Assembly: GCF_001877785.1 (NCBI RefSeq)
Contig: NZ_MINN01000150.1
Coordinates: forward strand, 99,193 to 163,192
Direction: 5' to 3'
Length of the DNA: 64,000 nucleotides
Source of the DNA: Rossellomorea aquimaris
GTDB lineage: Bacteria > Bacillota > Bacilli > Bacillales > Bacillaceae_B
Shown: positions 23,941 to 32,948 of the stretch, in pieces
Numbering within the stretch: the first letter of the stretch is position 1
Layout: every line of letters starts with the position of its first letter
Program-made: the position numbers and the translations under genes
The notes under the pieces: generated by a model
Told to the model about the DNA's origin: nothing
Database searches by the model: none
Seen by the model: the letters and a program-made list of their open reading frames with translations, nothing else

Positions 23941-25290
23941 CTACCTCACAACGGAAGCCGAGACAGCTTCTTTGAAGATGGAGAAGACTTCATCCAATTG
24001 CTCCCCAGTAATGATGAGCGGAGGAAGGAATCGGACGACTGCCCCGTGTCTGCCCCCCACTTCAAGGATCAATCCTCGTTTGAAGCACTCCTGCTGGATA
24101 CGGCTTGCAAGCTCAGGGTTTGCCGGGTGGCTTTTCGATGTTGACTGCGGGAGGGACGGGTCCACCATTTCTGCTCCGATCATCAAGCCCCTTCCTCTCA
24201 CGTCCCCGATTTCAGGAAATTCGCTTTGAAGTCCGGATAACGACTGGAGGAGCCTTTGTCCCATTTTGTCTGCATGCTGAACAAGGTCATTTTCCTTGAT
24301 ATATTTCAATGTTGCCGTACCCGCTGCCATTGCCATCTGGTTGCCGCGGAACGTACCGATATGCGCTCCCGGCTCCCAGCAGTCGAGATCCTTGTCATAT
24401 ACGACAACGGACAGCGGCAGACTGCCCCCGATTGCCTTCGAGAGGACAAATACATCCGGTACGATTCCGGCATGCTCGAATGAGAACAGCTTTCCTGTAC
24501 GTCCTATTCCAGTCTGTACTTCGTCAATGATCAACGGGATGCCGCGTTCTTCCGTGATCCGTCTCATTTTCTGCAGCCACTCGATCGGTGCCGGTATAGA
24601 ACCACCTTCACCCTGGACGGTCTCGAAGATCATCGCAGCCGGCGGCAGGATCCCGCTTTCAGGATCATCCAACAGGTTCTCGATATAGCGTGCCGAGATA
24701 CGGTGGCTCTCTTCTCCCCCTACCCCGAACGGACAGCGGTATGTATATGGGTAGGGCAGGAAATGAGTGTCAGGCATGAGGCCGCCGACTTTCTTCTTCG
24801 GACCCAGGTTTCCTGAGATCGCCATCGTTCCGTGCGTTGCACCATGATATCCCCCTTGGAAGGTCAGGATGCTCTGTCTTCCGGTTGCCGTTTTGACCAA
24901 TTTCAATGCTGCTTCGATGGCATCTCCACCGGTCGGCCCGCAAAATTGCACTTTTGCACGGTCCCGGAACCCTTCGGGCAAAGAAGCAAATAGCTCGTTA
25001 ACGAATTCTTCTTTCACTGGCGTGGTCAAATCTAAAGTATGTAAAGGGCGTTTATCGCGGATTACCTGCTCCATGGCTTCGACCACTGCAGGATGATTAT
25101 GCCCTAACGCCAATGTGCCGGCCCCTGCCAGGCAGTCGTAATACTTCTTTCCTTCCATATCGGTAACATGGATCCCCTCGGCCTCGCTGATGGCAAGAGG
25201 AATCCTTCTCGGATAGGATCTTGCATTGGATTCGCGTTTCTCCTGCTGGCTTAGTAATTCTTTATTTGAAGTCAATGTTTGAACTGTCAT
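23941..25290 (-). CDS. rhbA: Diaminobutyrate--2-oxoglutarate aminotransferase (RhbA-like)
   Basis: A 449-residue class III aminotransferase that makes L-2,4-diaminobutyrate from aspartate-4-semialdehyde and glutamate. GPTGGDAIEAALKLVK and QGGYHGATHG bind PLP, IIDEVQTGIGRTGK holds Asp 256, and LSKAIGGSLPLSVV carries the Schiff-base Lys 285. It is the first gene of the rhbABCDEF operon, behind a Fur-controlled promoter. The EctB family is similar, but the decarboxylase and NIS neighbours settle the siderophore role. Confidence 0.94.
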   Translation of the reverse strand: MTVQTLTSNKELLSQQEKRESNARSYPRRIPLAISEAEGIHVTDMEGKKYYDCLAGAGTLALGHNHPAVVEAMEQVIRDKRPLHTLDLTTPVKEEFVNELFASLPEGFRDRAKVQFCGPTGGDAIEAALKLVKTATGRQSILTFQGGYHGATHGTMAISGNLGPKKKVGGLMPDTHFLPYPYTYRCPFGVGGEESHRISARYIENLLDDPESGILPPAAMIFETVQGEGGSIPAPIEWLQKMRRITEERGIPLIIDEVQTGIGRTGKLFSFEHAGIVPDVFVLSKAIGGSLPLSVVVYDKDLDCWEPGAHIGTFRGNQMAMAAGTATLKYIKENDLVQHADKMGQRLLQSLSGLQSEFPEIGDVRGRGLMIGAEMVDPSLPQSTSKSHPANPELASRIQQECFKRGLILEVGGRHGAVVRFLPPLIITGEQLDEVFSIFKEAVSASVVR

Positions 25291-25336
25291 TCGTTATCAT
25301 CCTTTCACTGATTGTTTCCGTTTTGCTTTCAACGTC

Positions 25337-25366
25337 ATAGTAATTGATAATGATTATCAATGTCAA
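25337..25366 (-). promoter_or_regulatory. Promoter and Fur box of the siderophore operon
   Basis: On the minus strand TTGACA (25366-25361) and TACTAT (25342-25337) are spaced by 18 bp. The spacer is filled by a perfect Fur box: ATTGATAATGATTATCAAT at 25343-25361. Fe2+-Fur would block RNA polymerase directly. Confidence 0.93.
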
Positions 25367-25561
25367 CAATAATTGAAAACTGTTCTCAGTTAAAACAGGA
25401 TAAATACTACTTTTGGCAGGGGATGTTAATTGGTTTTGTTTGATGCGGGAAAAGCTTTGGTGGTATTGGGGTTCGAGCATCCTTCACAGCAGTTCATCCA
25501 ACCTTGGATTCCCTGTTTTGAAAACATTCCCGACTTTCGTAAAAAAGGAGGTTTGGACTAG

Positions 25562-25609
25562 ATGGAAATGAGAACGGCCGGTGATTCGGAAGGTGCTCAT
25601 TCTCAATAA
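25562..25609 (+). CDS. Possible 15-residue micropeptide
   Basis: AAAAAAGGAGG lies 10 bp before ATG 25562; the frame reads MEMRTAGDSEGAHSQ and stops just before a hairpin. The ribosome site is excellent but the frame is tiny. It could be a leader peptide, a gene remnant or chance. No other gene is seen in 25367-25611. Confidence 0.25.
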   Translation: MEMRTAGDSEGAHSQ

Positions 25610-25610
25610 A

Positions 25611-25641
25611 AAAACCCAACCGCACTAAGGCGATTGGGTTT
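25611..25641. terminator. Terminator of glpT (possibly bidirectional)
   Basis: AAACCCAATCGCC / CCGCACTAAGGCGATTGGGTTT type hairpin with A-run before and T-run after, 18 bp beyond the glpT stop. Confidence 0.82.
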
Positions 25642-25658
25642 ATAAACTACTCTAAAAA

Positions 25659-27023
25659 TTAGTGCCCTTTGACAACTTCCTGTCCGCGCACATTCCATGT
25701 GAATGCAAAGAGGATGGTTGCGAGTACACATGAACCGACAAGGAGCATGAATCCTGCATCCCAGCCTGCTCCCTCTACGATGAAGCCCATCAGAGCATTG
25801 GCCATGACCGCTCCTCCAAGGTATCCGAACAGACCTGTAAGACCCGCAGCGGTACCGGCTGCTTTCTTAGGTACATAATCAAGCGCCTGAAGACCGATCA
25901 GCATGACAGGTCCATAGATAAGGAAGCCGATTGCAATCAATGCAATGTTATCGATCATTGGGTTTCCTGCAGGGTTCAGCCAGTAAATCACAACGGCGAT
26001 CAATACACCCAGCATGAAGACGAATCCGGCAGGGCCGCGGCGGCCTTTGAAGAACTTATCTGACAAATACCCGCACAGAAGCGTCCCCGGAATACCGGCC
26101 CACTCATAAAGGAAATAGGCTACACTTGATGCTTCCATATCGAATCCTTTTTCTTCGCTCAAATAAGTCGGTGCCCAGTCAAGTACTCCGTAACGGACGA
26201 AATACACGAAAATATTGGCCACAGCAATGACCCAGACCCACTTATTATTCAGGACATATTTAAAAAGGATTTCCTTTGTTGTTAATTCAGTTTCAAGAGT
26301 GACTTTCGATTTAGTAGGATAGTCATCGCGATACTCTTCGATCGGTGGAAGTCCGACTGATTGCGGGGTATCACGCATTAGGATGAATGCAATCACTGCG
26401 ATAACCAGGGCAACGAGTGCAGGAAGAATGAAGACACCCTCGTATCCTGAATAAACTGCCCCAAAATAAGTGCCTACGATTGATACTCCACCTATCGCAA
26501 GTGGAGCCATCAACCCGCCGCCGACGTTATGGGCGACGTTCCAGATGGCCGTCTTCCCTCCACGCTCACTGACACTGAACCAGTGGACGAGTGTACGGCC
26601 TGACGGCGGCCAGCCCATCCCCTGTACCCAGCCGTTTAAAAACAGCATCACAAACATGATGGTAACAGATGAAGTAAAGAATGGTATTAATCCCATAGCC
26701 AAGCTTATGATTGCTGATAATACGAGTCCCGCGGTCAGGAAATACCTGGCGTTACTCCTGTCCGATACGGTCCCCATTACGAATTTACTGATTCCGTATG
26801 CAATGGAAATCGCAGATAGCGCAAGACCGAGTTCACCCTTTGAGAAGCCTTCTTCTGTAAGGTACGGCATCGCCAAAGAGAAATTTTTACGAATTAAATA
26901 ATATGCCGCGTAGCCGATGAAAATCCCGATGAATACTTGAAGACGGAGCTTTTTGTATTCAGCATCGACACGTTCTTCCGGCAGCCGTTCAATCGGCGGT
27001 GCCGGCTTGAATAATTTAAGCAT
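25659..27023 (-). CDS. glpT: Glycerol-3-phosphate:phosphate antiporter
   Basis: A 454-residue MFS organophosphate antiporter of the GlpT/UhpT family with about 12 membrane segments. [27 protein letters not shown] (here shortened to its core [13 protein letters not shown]), [20 protein letters not shown] and [10 protein letters not shown] are hallmark segments; the two Arg that bind the phosphate moiety are in the first and the RTLVHW segments. ATG 27023 follows AAAAAGGAGGG; the upstream in-frame start at 27071 is unlikely. A GlpP-type leader hairpin and a cre site precede it, which supports glycerol-phosphate import rather than hexose-phosphate import. Confidence 0.9.
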   Translation of the reverse strand: MLKLFKPAPPIERLPEERVDAEYKKLRLQVFIGIFIGYAAYYLIRKNFSLAMPYLTEEGFSKGELGLALSAISIAYGISKFVMGTVSDRSNARYFLTAGLVLSAIISLAMGLIPFFTSSVTIMFVMLFLNGWVQGMGWPPSGRTLVHWFSVSERGGKTAIWNVAHNVGGGLMAPLAIGGVSIVGTYFGAVYSGYEGVFILPALVALVIAVIAFILMRDTPQSVGLPPIEEYRDDYPTKSKVTLETELTTKEILFKYVLNNKWVWVIAVANIFVYFVRYGVLDWAPTYLSEEKGFDMEASSVAYFLYEWAGIPGTLLCGYLSDKFFKGRRGPAGFVFMLGVLIAVVIYWLNPAGNPMIDNIALIAIGFLIYGPVMLIGLQALDYVPKKAAGTAAGLTGLFGYLGGAVMANALMGFIVEGAGWDAGFMLLVGSCVLATILFAFTWNVRGQEVVKGH

Positions 27024-27127
27024 GATTGCCCTCCTTTTTAATGAGTGGAATAGACGGCTTCGCCTATTCACATATAATTATTTTGCCAAAAGAGCAGGAA
27101 TATACCCGACCATGGCCAGTTAAAAAC

Positions 27128-27203
27128 ACAAAAAAAGAGAGACACCCGTACATGTATACACTTTCCCCATAGAAAAGTGGACCTAGTACCGCGAGTCTCT
27201 CAA
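27128..27203 (-). promoter_or_regulatory. Leader terminator/antiterminator hairpin of glpT (GlpP-type)
   Basis: On the minus strand GAGAGAC and GTCTCTC close a long hairpin with an inner CACTTT/AAAGTG stem, followed by seven T, 105 bp before the glpT start. In Bacillus the glpD, glpFK and glpTQ leaders hold such terminators, which GlpP with glycerol-3-phosphate overcomes. GlpP binding is inferred from that precedent. Confidence 0.75.
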
Positions 27204-27232
27204 TCTCTTGCGCTTCTGTTAACTTACTTACA

Positions 27233-27261
27233 AATGTACAGGAGGGTGAAAACGTTGTCAA
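27233..27261 (-). promoter_or_regulatory. glpT promoter with overlapping CcpA cre site
   Basis: On the minus strand TTGACA (27261-27256) and TACATT (27238-27233) are spaced by 17 bp. On the plus strand TGAAAACGTTGTCA (27247-27260) fits the cre consensus TGNAANCGNWNNCW at every position and overlaps the -35 box, so CcpA should repress. Confidence 0.75.
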
Positions 27262-27299
27262 CACAATTTCGACATATTTTTTACAGTATTTTCTACCAA

Positions 27300-27330
27300 T
27301 AGAAAAGACCATCAAAAAATCACGGTCTTC
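27300..27330 (-). terminator. Terminator of the MFS transporter gene
   Basis: On the minus strand AAGACC / GGTCTT with an A/T-rich loop is followed by TTTTC, just after the stop at 27338. Confidence 0.6.
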
Positions 27331-27337
27331 TCTACCA

Positions 27338-28540
27338 TTATAATTCCAATGCCTCCCGCGCCCCACTTCTTTTTTTACCTGCAAGCACAGAATGATACCG
27401 ATAAACAAACAGTGTCACCAAGACTACCGCACCGGACAGCAGGTACAGGCTCGTGAAGCCCAGGCCTCCTGAAATCATACCCAGCACGACAGATCCGACT
27501 GCGATTCCGAGGTCATAGAAGATAAAGAATGTCGCTGTCGAGTGGCTGGTTCTTTCCCTCGGGGAAGATTGGATCGCCATCGTCTGGTAGCTTGGCAGCA
27601 AGGCACCGTAGCCGAGGCCGATGAGTGCACCTGCTGCAAGAAGGACGATTGTCGACTGTGTGATACTCAACACGGCGAGGCCGATCGCAAAGATGATCAG
27701 CGACGGGTAAATGACCGAATCGGGTCCCTTTTTGTCAAATAATCTTCCTGTGTATGGTCTGGATAACAGCATCGCTGCCGCAAACACGACGAAAAACAGG
27801 CTGACCGATTCAAAGAGGCCGACTGATTTTGCATAAACGGAAATGAATGACATGATGCCGGAATACGCAAACGCCGTCAGGAATCCCACGAACGCGATCG
27901 GCATCGCCCTCACTTCGATCAAATCCTTCGCAGTGATCCGTCTGGAAGCTTTCGGGCCGGATGCCGCTGCGGAAGATGTCTGTATGCCGAAAGTCAATAT
28001 AAAGGCAGCCACCATCATGGACGCCAGCAGAAGGAACAGGGATGTATATGGGATGAACTGAACGAGGGCCAGTGAAAGGAACGGACCGGCAACAACGGCC
28101 AGATTCATCGACATGGCAAAGTATCCGAGTCCTTCCCCCTTCCTATGCTCCGGTATCATATCCGCCGCGATTGCCACTAATACGGTTGAAGCGATGCTGA
28201 ACCAGATGCCATGGAAAAAGCGCAGCGCGATCAGCAGATTAAAATCACTGATCACAAAATAAAAAAAGGAAGAAGCGCCAAAGAAGAAAACGGATATCAT
28301 CAGGGTCTTCTTTTTCCCCAGTGCGTCAATGATCTTTCCTGAAAACGGCCGGACGATGATCGCTGAAATTAAAAACATCGTTGTTACGAGACCAGCCTGT
28401 GCTTTACTTACCTGAAGTTCGTCAATAACGTAGACAGGCAGCACGGTCAACAACGAATAGAAGACCAAAAAGACGAAAAAATTATTCGATAAAGCCATCA
28501 GAAAAGGCTTTGTCCAAATGTTGTGTGTCGATTTTTGCAT
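27338..28540 (-). CDS. MFS drug-efflux-type transporter
   Basis: A 400-residue, 12-segment major facilitator. The loop 2-3 motif GKIIDALGKKKTL, the RFFHGIWFSIAST region of segment 4 and the motif C-like NLAVVAGPFLSLAL of segment 5 place it among drug:H+ antiporters (YwoG/YfkF-like in B. subtilis). The substrate is unknown. A MarR gene is divergently transcribed, with a perfect inverted repeat in between, and is the likely repressor. Confidence 0.85.
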   Translation of the reverse strand: MQKSTHNIWTKPFLMALSNNFFVFLVFYSLLTVLPVYVIDELQVSKAQAGLVTTMFLISAIIVRPFSGKIIDALGKKKTLMISVFFFGASSFFYFVISDFNLLIALRFFHGIWFSIASTVLVAIAADMIPEHRKGEGLGYFAMSMNLAVVAGPFLSLALVQFIPYTSLFLLLASMMVAAFILTFGIQTSSAAASGPKASRRITAKDLIEVRAMPIAFVGFLTAFAYSGIMSFISVYAKSVGLFESVSLFFVVFAAAMLLSRPYTGRLFDKKGPDSVIYPSLIIFAIGLAVLSITQSTIVLLAAGALIGLGYGALLPSYQTMAIQSSPRERTSHSTATFFIFYDLGIAVGSVVLGMISGGLGFTSLYLLSGAVVLVTLFVYRYHSVLAGKKRSGAREALEL

Positions 28541-28577
28541 GTAAATCCCCTTTCAAGCGATGATGTATAATCGATTC

Positions 28578-28597
28578 AATTAGTTGTCATACTAATT
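28578..28597. promoter_or_regulatory. MarR operator candidate
   Basis: AATTAGT-TGTCAT-ACTAATT: 7-bp perfect arms with a 6-bp spacer, between the divergent MFS and MarR genes. A related TTGTTATGACAA lies at 28627-28638. Confidence 0.65.
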
Positions 28598-28718
28598 ATA
28601 TATACAGAAAGCACAGAAGTAAATACTTGTTATGACAATTAATATGAAATCGTTCTCATTTCCAGTGACTTTTGTAGTATGATAGAAGGAGACTAAAATT
28701 GGTGGCAGGTGATACAGC

Positions 28719-29153
28719 ATGCATGATACTCGCGATGAAGCAATCGGTCTTTTTACAAGCAATACCGTTAAGAACATTATCCGTTTCTTATCTGTGAACA
28801 TTAAGAATTTCGATATTACACCCGAGCAGTGGACCGTCCTTAAGCGGCTGTCCGAAAATGACGGCATCAACCAGAAGGAACTGGCGAATAAAGCAGAGAA
28901 GGACCAGCCCACCGTGACAAGGATCCTCGATATCCTCGAACGGAAAGAACTGGTCATCAAGAAGAAAAATGAAGAGGACCGCCGTTCATTCATCCTGTTC
29001 ATAACAGACAAAGGGAACACGCTCAAAGAGGAACTGACCCCGGTCATCGAAGCGCTGTGGGAAGAAAACATCCTCGCCGGCATCTCAGAAGATGAGCTGG
29101 AAATGTACAGGAAAGTCCTTGTGAAAATGAATGGGAATCTGGAGAAGTGTTGA
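28719..29153 (+). CDS. MarR-family transcriptional regulator
   Basis: A 144-residue winged-helix dimer. ITPEQWTVLKRLSENDGINQKELANKAEKDQPTVTR (core INQKELANKAEKDQPTVTR is the recognition helix region) and the wing RKELVIKKKNEEDRRSFILFIT are typical. No cysteine in the usual sensing position apart from the C-terminal Cys, so a ligand-responsive mode is more likely than thiol sensing. ATG 28719 with GGTGAT. Divergent from the MFS pump, which it probably represses. Confidence 0.87.
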   Translation: MHDTRDEAIGLFTSNTVKNIIRFLSVNIKNFDITPEQWTVLKRLSENDGINQKELANKAEKDQPTVTRILDILERKELVIKKKNEEDRRSFILFITDKGNTLKEELTPVIEALWEENILAGISEDELEMYRKVLVKMNGNLEKC

Positions 29154-29161
29154 TCCATTAG

Positions 29162-29193
29162 ACGGACTTGCGTTAAGCAGGTCCGTTTTTTAT
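29162..29193 (+). terminator. Terminator after marR gene
   Basis: ACGGACTTGC / GCAGGTCCGT hairpin followed by TTTTTTA. Confidence 0.85.
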
Positions 29194-29225
29194 TTTGCAG
29201 AGGAAGATAAATGTCAGAAAAATCT

Positions 29226-29255
29226 TTGACACCCTGGCAATAAATGTAGTATATT
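29226..29255 (+). promoter_or_regulatory. guaC promoter
   Basis: TTGACA (29226-29231) and TATATT (29250-29255) with an 18-bp spacer. Confidence 0.7.
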
Positions 29256-29259
29256 ACGA

Positions 29260-29305
29260 TAGGAACGAACATTCACGAATTAAAATATAATTAATATTCG
29301 TTTTT
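29260..29305. promoter_or_regulatory. Paired PurBoxes upstream of guaC
   Basis: TAGGAACGAACATT (29260-29273) and, inverted, AAAAACGAATATT (29305-29293) resemble the PurBox AWWWCCGAACWWT and are about 17-19 bp apart, the arrangement bound by PurR. B. subtilis guaC is in the PurR regulon. Confidence 0.65.
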
Positions 29306-29318
29306 AGGAGTGTTATTC

Positions 29319-30302
29319 ATGGAAAATGTATTTGATTACGAAGATATTCAATTAATTCCTGCAAAATGTGTGGTAAACAGCCGTTCTGAATGTGATACAT
29401 CGGTTACGCTTGGCGGCCGTTCATTTAAACTTCCTGTTGTTCCTGCAAATATGCAGACCATCATCGATGAAAAGATCGCCGTTTACCTGGCAGAAAATAA
29501 TTACTTCTATATCATGCATCGCTTTGAACCTGAAAAAAGACGGGATTTCATCAAGGATATGAAGTCACGCGGTTTATACGCGTCCATAAGCGTAGGCGTC
29601 AAAGAAGAAGAATACACATTTGTGGAGGGGCTTGCAGAAGAGCAGCTTACTCCTGACTATATTACAATCGACATCGCTCACGGCCACTCCAATGCCGTGA
29701 TCAATATGATCCAGCATATCAAAAAGCACCTTCCCGAAAGCTTTGTGATCGCCGGCAACGTCGGAACTCCGGAAGCCGTAAGAGAGCTTGAAAACGCAGG
29801 GGCTGACGCTACGAAAGTCGGCATCGGACCTGGTAAAGTATGCATCACGAAAATCAAAACGGGATTCGGTACGGGAGGCTGGCAGCTGGCGGCCCTCCGC
29901 TGGTGTGCAAAAGCCGCCACAAAGCCGATCATTGCTGACGGAGGGATCCGCACGCACGGTGATGTAGCGAAATCGATCCGCTTCGGTGCGTCCATGGTCA
30001 TGATCGGTTCCTTGTTCGCCGGTCACGAAGAATCCCCGGGTGAAACGTTCGAGAAAGACGGCAAGCTTTTCAAAGAATATTTCGGTTCTGCGTCCGAATT
30101 TCAAAAAGGTGAAAAGAAGAACGTCGAAGGAAAGAAAATGTTCGTGGAACACAAAGGAGCACTCCAGGATACCCTGACTGAAATGGAGCAGGATCTTCAG
30201 TCTTCCATCTCCTATGCAGGGGGAACTAATCTTGACAGCATCCGCCACGTCGATTATGTGGTCGTGAAGAATTCCATCTTCAATGGTGATAAAGTCTATT
30301 AA
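29319..30302 (+). CDS. guaC: GMP reductase
   Basis: A 327-residue IMPDH/GMPR barrel enzyme that reduces and deaminates GMP to IMP with NADPH (purine salvage). [14 protein letters not shown] at the start, [22 protein letters not shown] (catalytic-Cys loop, core GPGKVCITK) and [17 protein letters not shown] (phosphate-binding) are diagnostic, and the CBS domain of IMPDH is absent. ATG 29319 follows TTAGGAG. PurBoxes precede it and a strong terminator follows. Confidence 0.95.
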   Translation: MENVFDYEDIQLIPAKCVVNSRSECDTSVTLGGRSFKLPVVPANMQTIIDEKIAVYLAENNYFYIMHRFEPEKRRDFIKDMKSRGLYASISVGVKEEEYTFVEGLAEEQLTPDYITIDIAHGHSNAVINMIQHIKKHLPESFVIAGNVGTPEAVRELENAGADATKVGIGPGKVCITKIKTGFGTGGWQLAALRWCAKAATKPIIADGGIRTHGDVAKSIRFGASMVMIGSLFAGHEESPGETFEKDGKLFKEYFGSASEFQKGEKKNVEGKKMFVEHKGALQDTLTEMEQDLQSSISYAGGTNLDSIRHVDYVVVKNSIFNGDKVY

Positions 30303-30308
30303 TATCAA

Positions 30309-30345
30309 AAGAGGGACGGGCAGAATTTATTGGCCCGTCCCTCTT
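30309..30345 (+). terminator. Terminator after guaC
   Basis: AAGAGGGACGGGC / GCCCGTCCCTCTTT hairpin. Confidence 0.88.
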
Positions 30346-30362
30346 TGCGTTCAAATATGAAG

Positions 30363-31232
30363 TCACTCCGGTTCAACATGGACGTGGACATCATAAATTT
30401 CGTACTCTCTCTCCAGCTGTTTCTCCACTTTGGTAGAGATGTCATGGGCTTCATTGATGTTCAATTCCGGATCCACCGTAATGACGATGTCCACGACAAT
30501 ATTGTTTCCGTACGTTCTTGCCTTGATATCTTTGATCCCCTCGACACCTGAAATATCGTCGATCGTTTCTATGTACTCTTGTATCAGATCCTGATCAAAT
30601 CCATCCGTCAATTGATGGGAAGCTTCACGAAAAATGCCCCAGGCCGTCTTGATGATCAAGATCCCTACGATTAAAGCCGTAAGGGGATCGAGCCAGGCCA
30701 GGTGGAACTGTGAACCGATGATCCCGACCACCGTACCGATACTTACCCACGAATCGGAAAGATTGTCTTTGGCTGCGGCCATGACCGATTGACTCTTTAT
30801 TTTCAACGCAAGTGTTTTATTATAACGGTAGACGAAATACATCACCAATGCTGAAAAAATCCCCGTCCAGGCAGCAATCATGTCCGGCGGGTGCGAGTGC
30901 CCCTCGAACAGGGTAACGACTGCCCCTCTCAGCACTTCGAACCCTACGACTGCCATGATGAAAGAAGCCACCATCGAAGCGACCATTTCAGACTTCCAAT
31001 GCCCGTATAGATGATCATCATCAGCAGGTTTCTGCGACAACCTGAGCCCGATCAATACGGCAACCGAAGCCAGAATATCCGTCGTATTGTTCAAACCATC
31101 CGCTTTCAATGCCTCCGACCCGCTCACATTGCCAATCACCAGTTTTAATATGGATAAGAGAATATATGCGATGATGCTGATGATCGCACCCCGTTCACCC
31201 AATTTTAAATCTGAATATCGTTTATCATCCAA
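30363..31232 (-). CDS. Cation diffusion facilitator (metal exporter, MneS-like)
   Basis: A 289-residue CDF transporter with six membrane segments and a cytoplasmic domain. Metal-site residues sit in ALKADGLNNTTDILASV (segment 2) and in the segment 5 region KDNLSDSWVS; DDDHLYGHWKSE is the loop after segment 2. The N-D/D-D pattern resembles Mn2+ exporters such as B. subtilis MneS (YeaB), but Fe or Zn export cannot be ruled out. TTG 31232 is preferred: GGAGG lies 9 bp before it, whereas TTG 31241 directly abuts it. Confidence 0.86.
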   Translation of the reverse strand: MDDKRYSDLKLGERGAIISIIAYILLSILKLVIGNVSGSEALKADGLNNTTDILASVAVLIGLRLSQKPADDDHLYGHWKSEMVASMVASFIMAVVGFEVLRGAVVTLFEGHSHPPDMIAAWTGIFSALVMYFVYRYNKTLALKIKSQSVMAAAKDNLSDSWVSIGTVVGIIGSQFHLAWLDPLTALIVGILIIKTAWGIFREASHQLTDGFDQDLIQEYIETIDDISGVEGIKDIKARTYGNNIVVDIVITVDPELNINEAHDISTKVEKQLEREYEIYDVHVHVEPE

Positions 31233-31473
31233 TGATTCCAACCTCCAAACAACTGCCTGAACATTTTATCAAGCGGCATGCGAGTGGGTCTATAGAAACC
31301 TTTTTATCCTTCCCCATTTATCTCTCTTAAAGTCAAAAAAGTTGCACATAGTAAATTTAATTGGTGTAACCTTACTACTGTTTTTCATCTTCAGTCGTGA
31401 CTTAAGCACTATTAATATTGTTCTATCCAATTCATTTGATTCATATATTTTTTCTAGAAATGGAGGGATAACA

Positions 31474-31845
31474 ATGGGTATCAGATTAATCAAGATTTCG
31501 GTTGTTTATTTTATGATCGGCGTGTTATTCGGATTGTATATGTCGATGACGCATGATTACAGCTTCACACCGGTTCACGCTCATACCAATCTTCTGGGCT
31601 GGACAGCTCTTACTTTGGCAGGTATCATCTATCATTTATTCCCGGCTGTGTCTCAGACAAAGCTTGCAAAAGCTCATTTTTGGCTCCACAATATCGGTCT
31701 CCCGCTTATGATGGCCGGACTGCTCATCCTCATTTCATCCGGCAATGAAGTCATCATCCCGGTGATCGCAGCCGGGGGAGTGCTGACGACGCTTGCCGTG
31801 TTATTGTTTGGATACAATGTATTGACGAAACTAAAGCCAGAATAA
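31474..31845 (+). CDS. Small four-helix membrane protein, heme-copper oxidase subunit I-like
   Basis: A 123-residue protein with four predicted membrane segments. PVHAHTNLLGWTALTLAGI and HFWLHNIGLPLMM resemble the heme-ligand helices of cytochrome oxidase subunit I and NnrS-like proteins, so conserved His could bind heme or copper. It is far too short for an oxidase. ATG 31474 follows TGGAGGG. The role is unknown; homologues are usually annotated as cytochrome-c oxidase by similarity. Confidence 0.75.
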   Translation: MGIRLIKISVVYFMIGVLFGLYMSMTHDYSFTPVHAHTNLLGWTALTLAGIIYHLFPAVSQTKLAKAHFWLHNIGLPLMMAGLLILISSGNEVIIPVIAAGGVLTTLAVLLFGYNVLTKLKPE

Positions 31846-31846
31846 T

Positions 31847-31891
31847 AAAACAGCTGCTGCCCGGATTTCGCTTAAGGCAGCAGCTGTTTTT
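31847..31891. terminator. Shared bidirectional terminator
   Basis: AAAACAGCTGCTGCC / GGCAGCAGCTGTTTTT between convergent genes; the hairpin overlaps the last codons of the TetR gene. Confidence 0.9.
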
Positions 31892-32747
31892 CCAATTCCG
31901 TCACTTCTTCTTTTAAGTCTTCCACATCACGGAGCAGCCTGAACATCCCTTTTAGGATCAACTCATCCGGTTTGGATTTCCGGCACTCTTCTGAAATCCT
32001 GTCGGCAAATTTCACATACTCCCCTGCTTCATCACTCCCGAGTGAATGAATCTTCTCATACAGATTCGTCCACGCTTCCTCCCTTTTTTCAAAAGAAATG
32101 AAGGCCCCTTCCCGGTCCATATCAACTGAAAACGGTTTCATCATTTCATCATCGAGGAGAGGTGCGCTCTTCCCTTCAAAGAAGTCGTCTGCAAGGATCA
32201 TGATCTGTCTCACAATATGCTTCCCGAGATCGGCCGGTTCAAGATCGCTGTCGGTTGAAATCAGAAGCATCATATAAGAAGAATAAATGGACTGTGTCAT
32301 CCACATCAGATCCCATTTATAGGGGTCGATCCTATCCCCGTATAACCGGTGGAGATTGTGCTGCAGCCAGCTGAATAATCTCCCGCGCATCCTGTGCTCC
32401 ATCTCGGCGAGCTTTTCGCTGTCCTTGGCGGTTTCTCCCCTCATATGCATCTTCATATACGATTTGTACTCAAGGATTCCTTCAAACTGGACCTGGAATT
32501 GTTTAGCCAGGCGGTCCTCTGGTGCCATATTGCTGTCAAGGCCGACCACAAACGCCCGCTCGAAGACGAGCTGCTGATAATGTTCATAGATGGATATGAT
32601 TAAATCTTCCTTTGATTGGAAAAAAGAGTAAAGAGAACCTTTGGATATCCCGATGCTGTCAGCTATCTGCTGCATCGAGGTCCGGTTGTATCCGTGTTCT
32701 GCAAACAGATCGACAGCTGTTTCCAGTATTGCTTTACGTTTGTTCAA
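31872..32747 (-). CDS. yerO: TetR-family repressor of the RND exporter (YerO-like)
   Basis: A 291-residue regulator, longer than the usual ~200, as in B. subtilis YerO. The N-terminal helix-turn-helix is clear: ILETAVDLFAEHGYNRTSM and ADSIGISKGSLYSFFQSKE. The C-terminal extension ends in a Leu/Glu-rich coil (RDVEDLKEEVTELEKQ). Start TTG 32747 with AGGTGAT. Divergent from swrC, with TGACT...AGTCA palindromes between them that are probably its operators. Confidence 0.86.
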   Translation of the reverse strand: MNKRKAILETAVDLFAEHGYNRTSMQQIADSIGISKGSLYSFFQSKEDLIISIYEHYQQLVFERAFVVGLDSNMAPEDRLAKQFQVQFEGILEYKSYMKMHMRGETAKDSEKLAEMEHRMRGRLFSWLQHNLHRLYGDRIDPYKWDLMWMTQSIYSSYMMLLISTDSDLEPADLGKHIVRQIMILADDFFEGKSAPLLDDEMMKPFSVDMDREGAFISFEKREEAWTNLYEKIHSLGSDEAGEYVKFADRISEECRKSKPDELILKGMFRLLRDVEDLKEEVTELEKQLLP

Positions 32748-32882
32748 TAGATATCACCTGTCTTCTATATAAAGTCCGATTCATTTGATTTTTAAACCAT
32801 TTTACCATAGTTTCGATGCCCTCATCCCTCCTCCCCGGGTTAGCACATTATTCCTTGACTAAAATTTACGACCGTGAAAAAA

Positions 32883-32896
32883 TGACTTATGAGTCA
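32883..32896. promoter_or_regulatory. YerO-type operator 1
   Basis: TGACTTATGAGTCA palindrome in the yerO-swrC intergenic region. Confidence 0.7.
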
Positions 32897-32948
32897 ATTT
32901 TCATTAAACTTGATATATCAATACATCAAAAGCAATAGCCAAAACCAT

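Noticed and set aside
28592..29272. 226-codon minus-strand frame covering the MarR gene
   Set aside because: Ser/Phe-rich shadow of a real gene with clear MarR signatures and ribosome site on the other strand.
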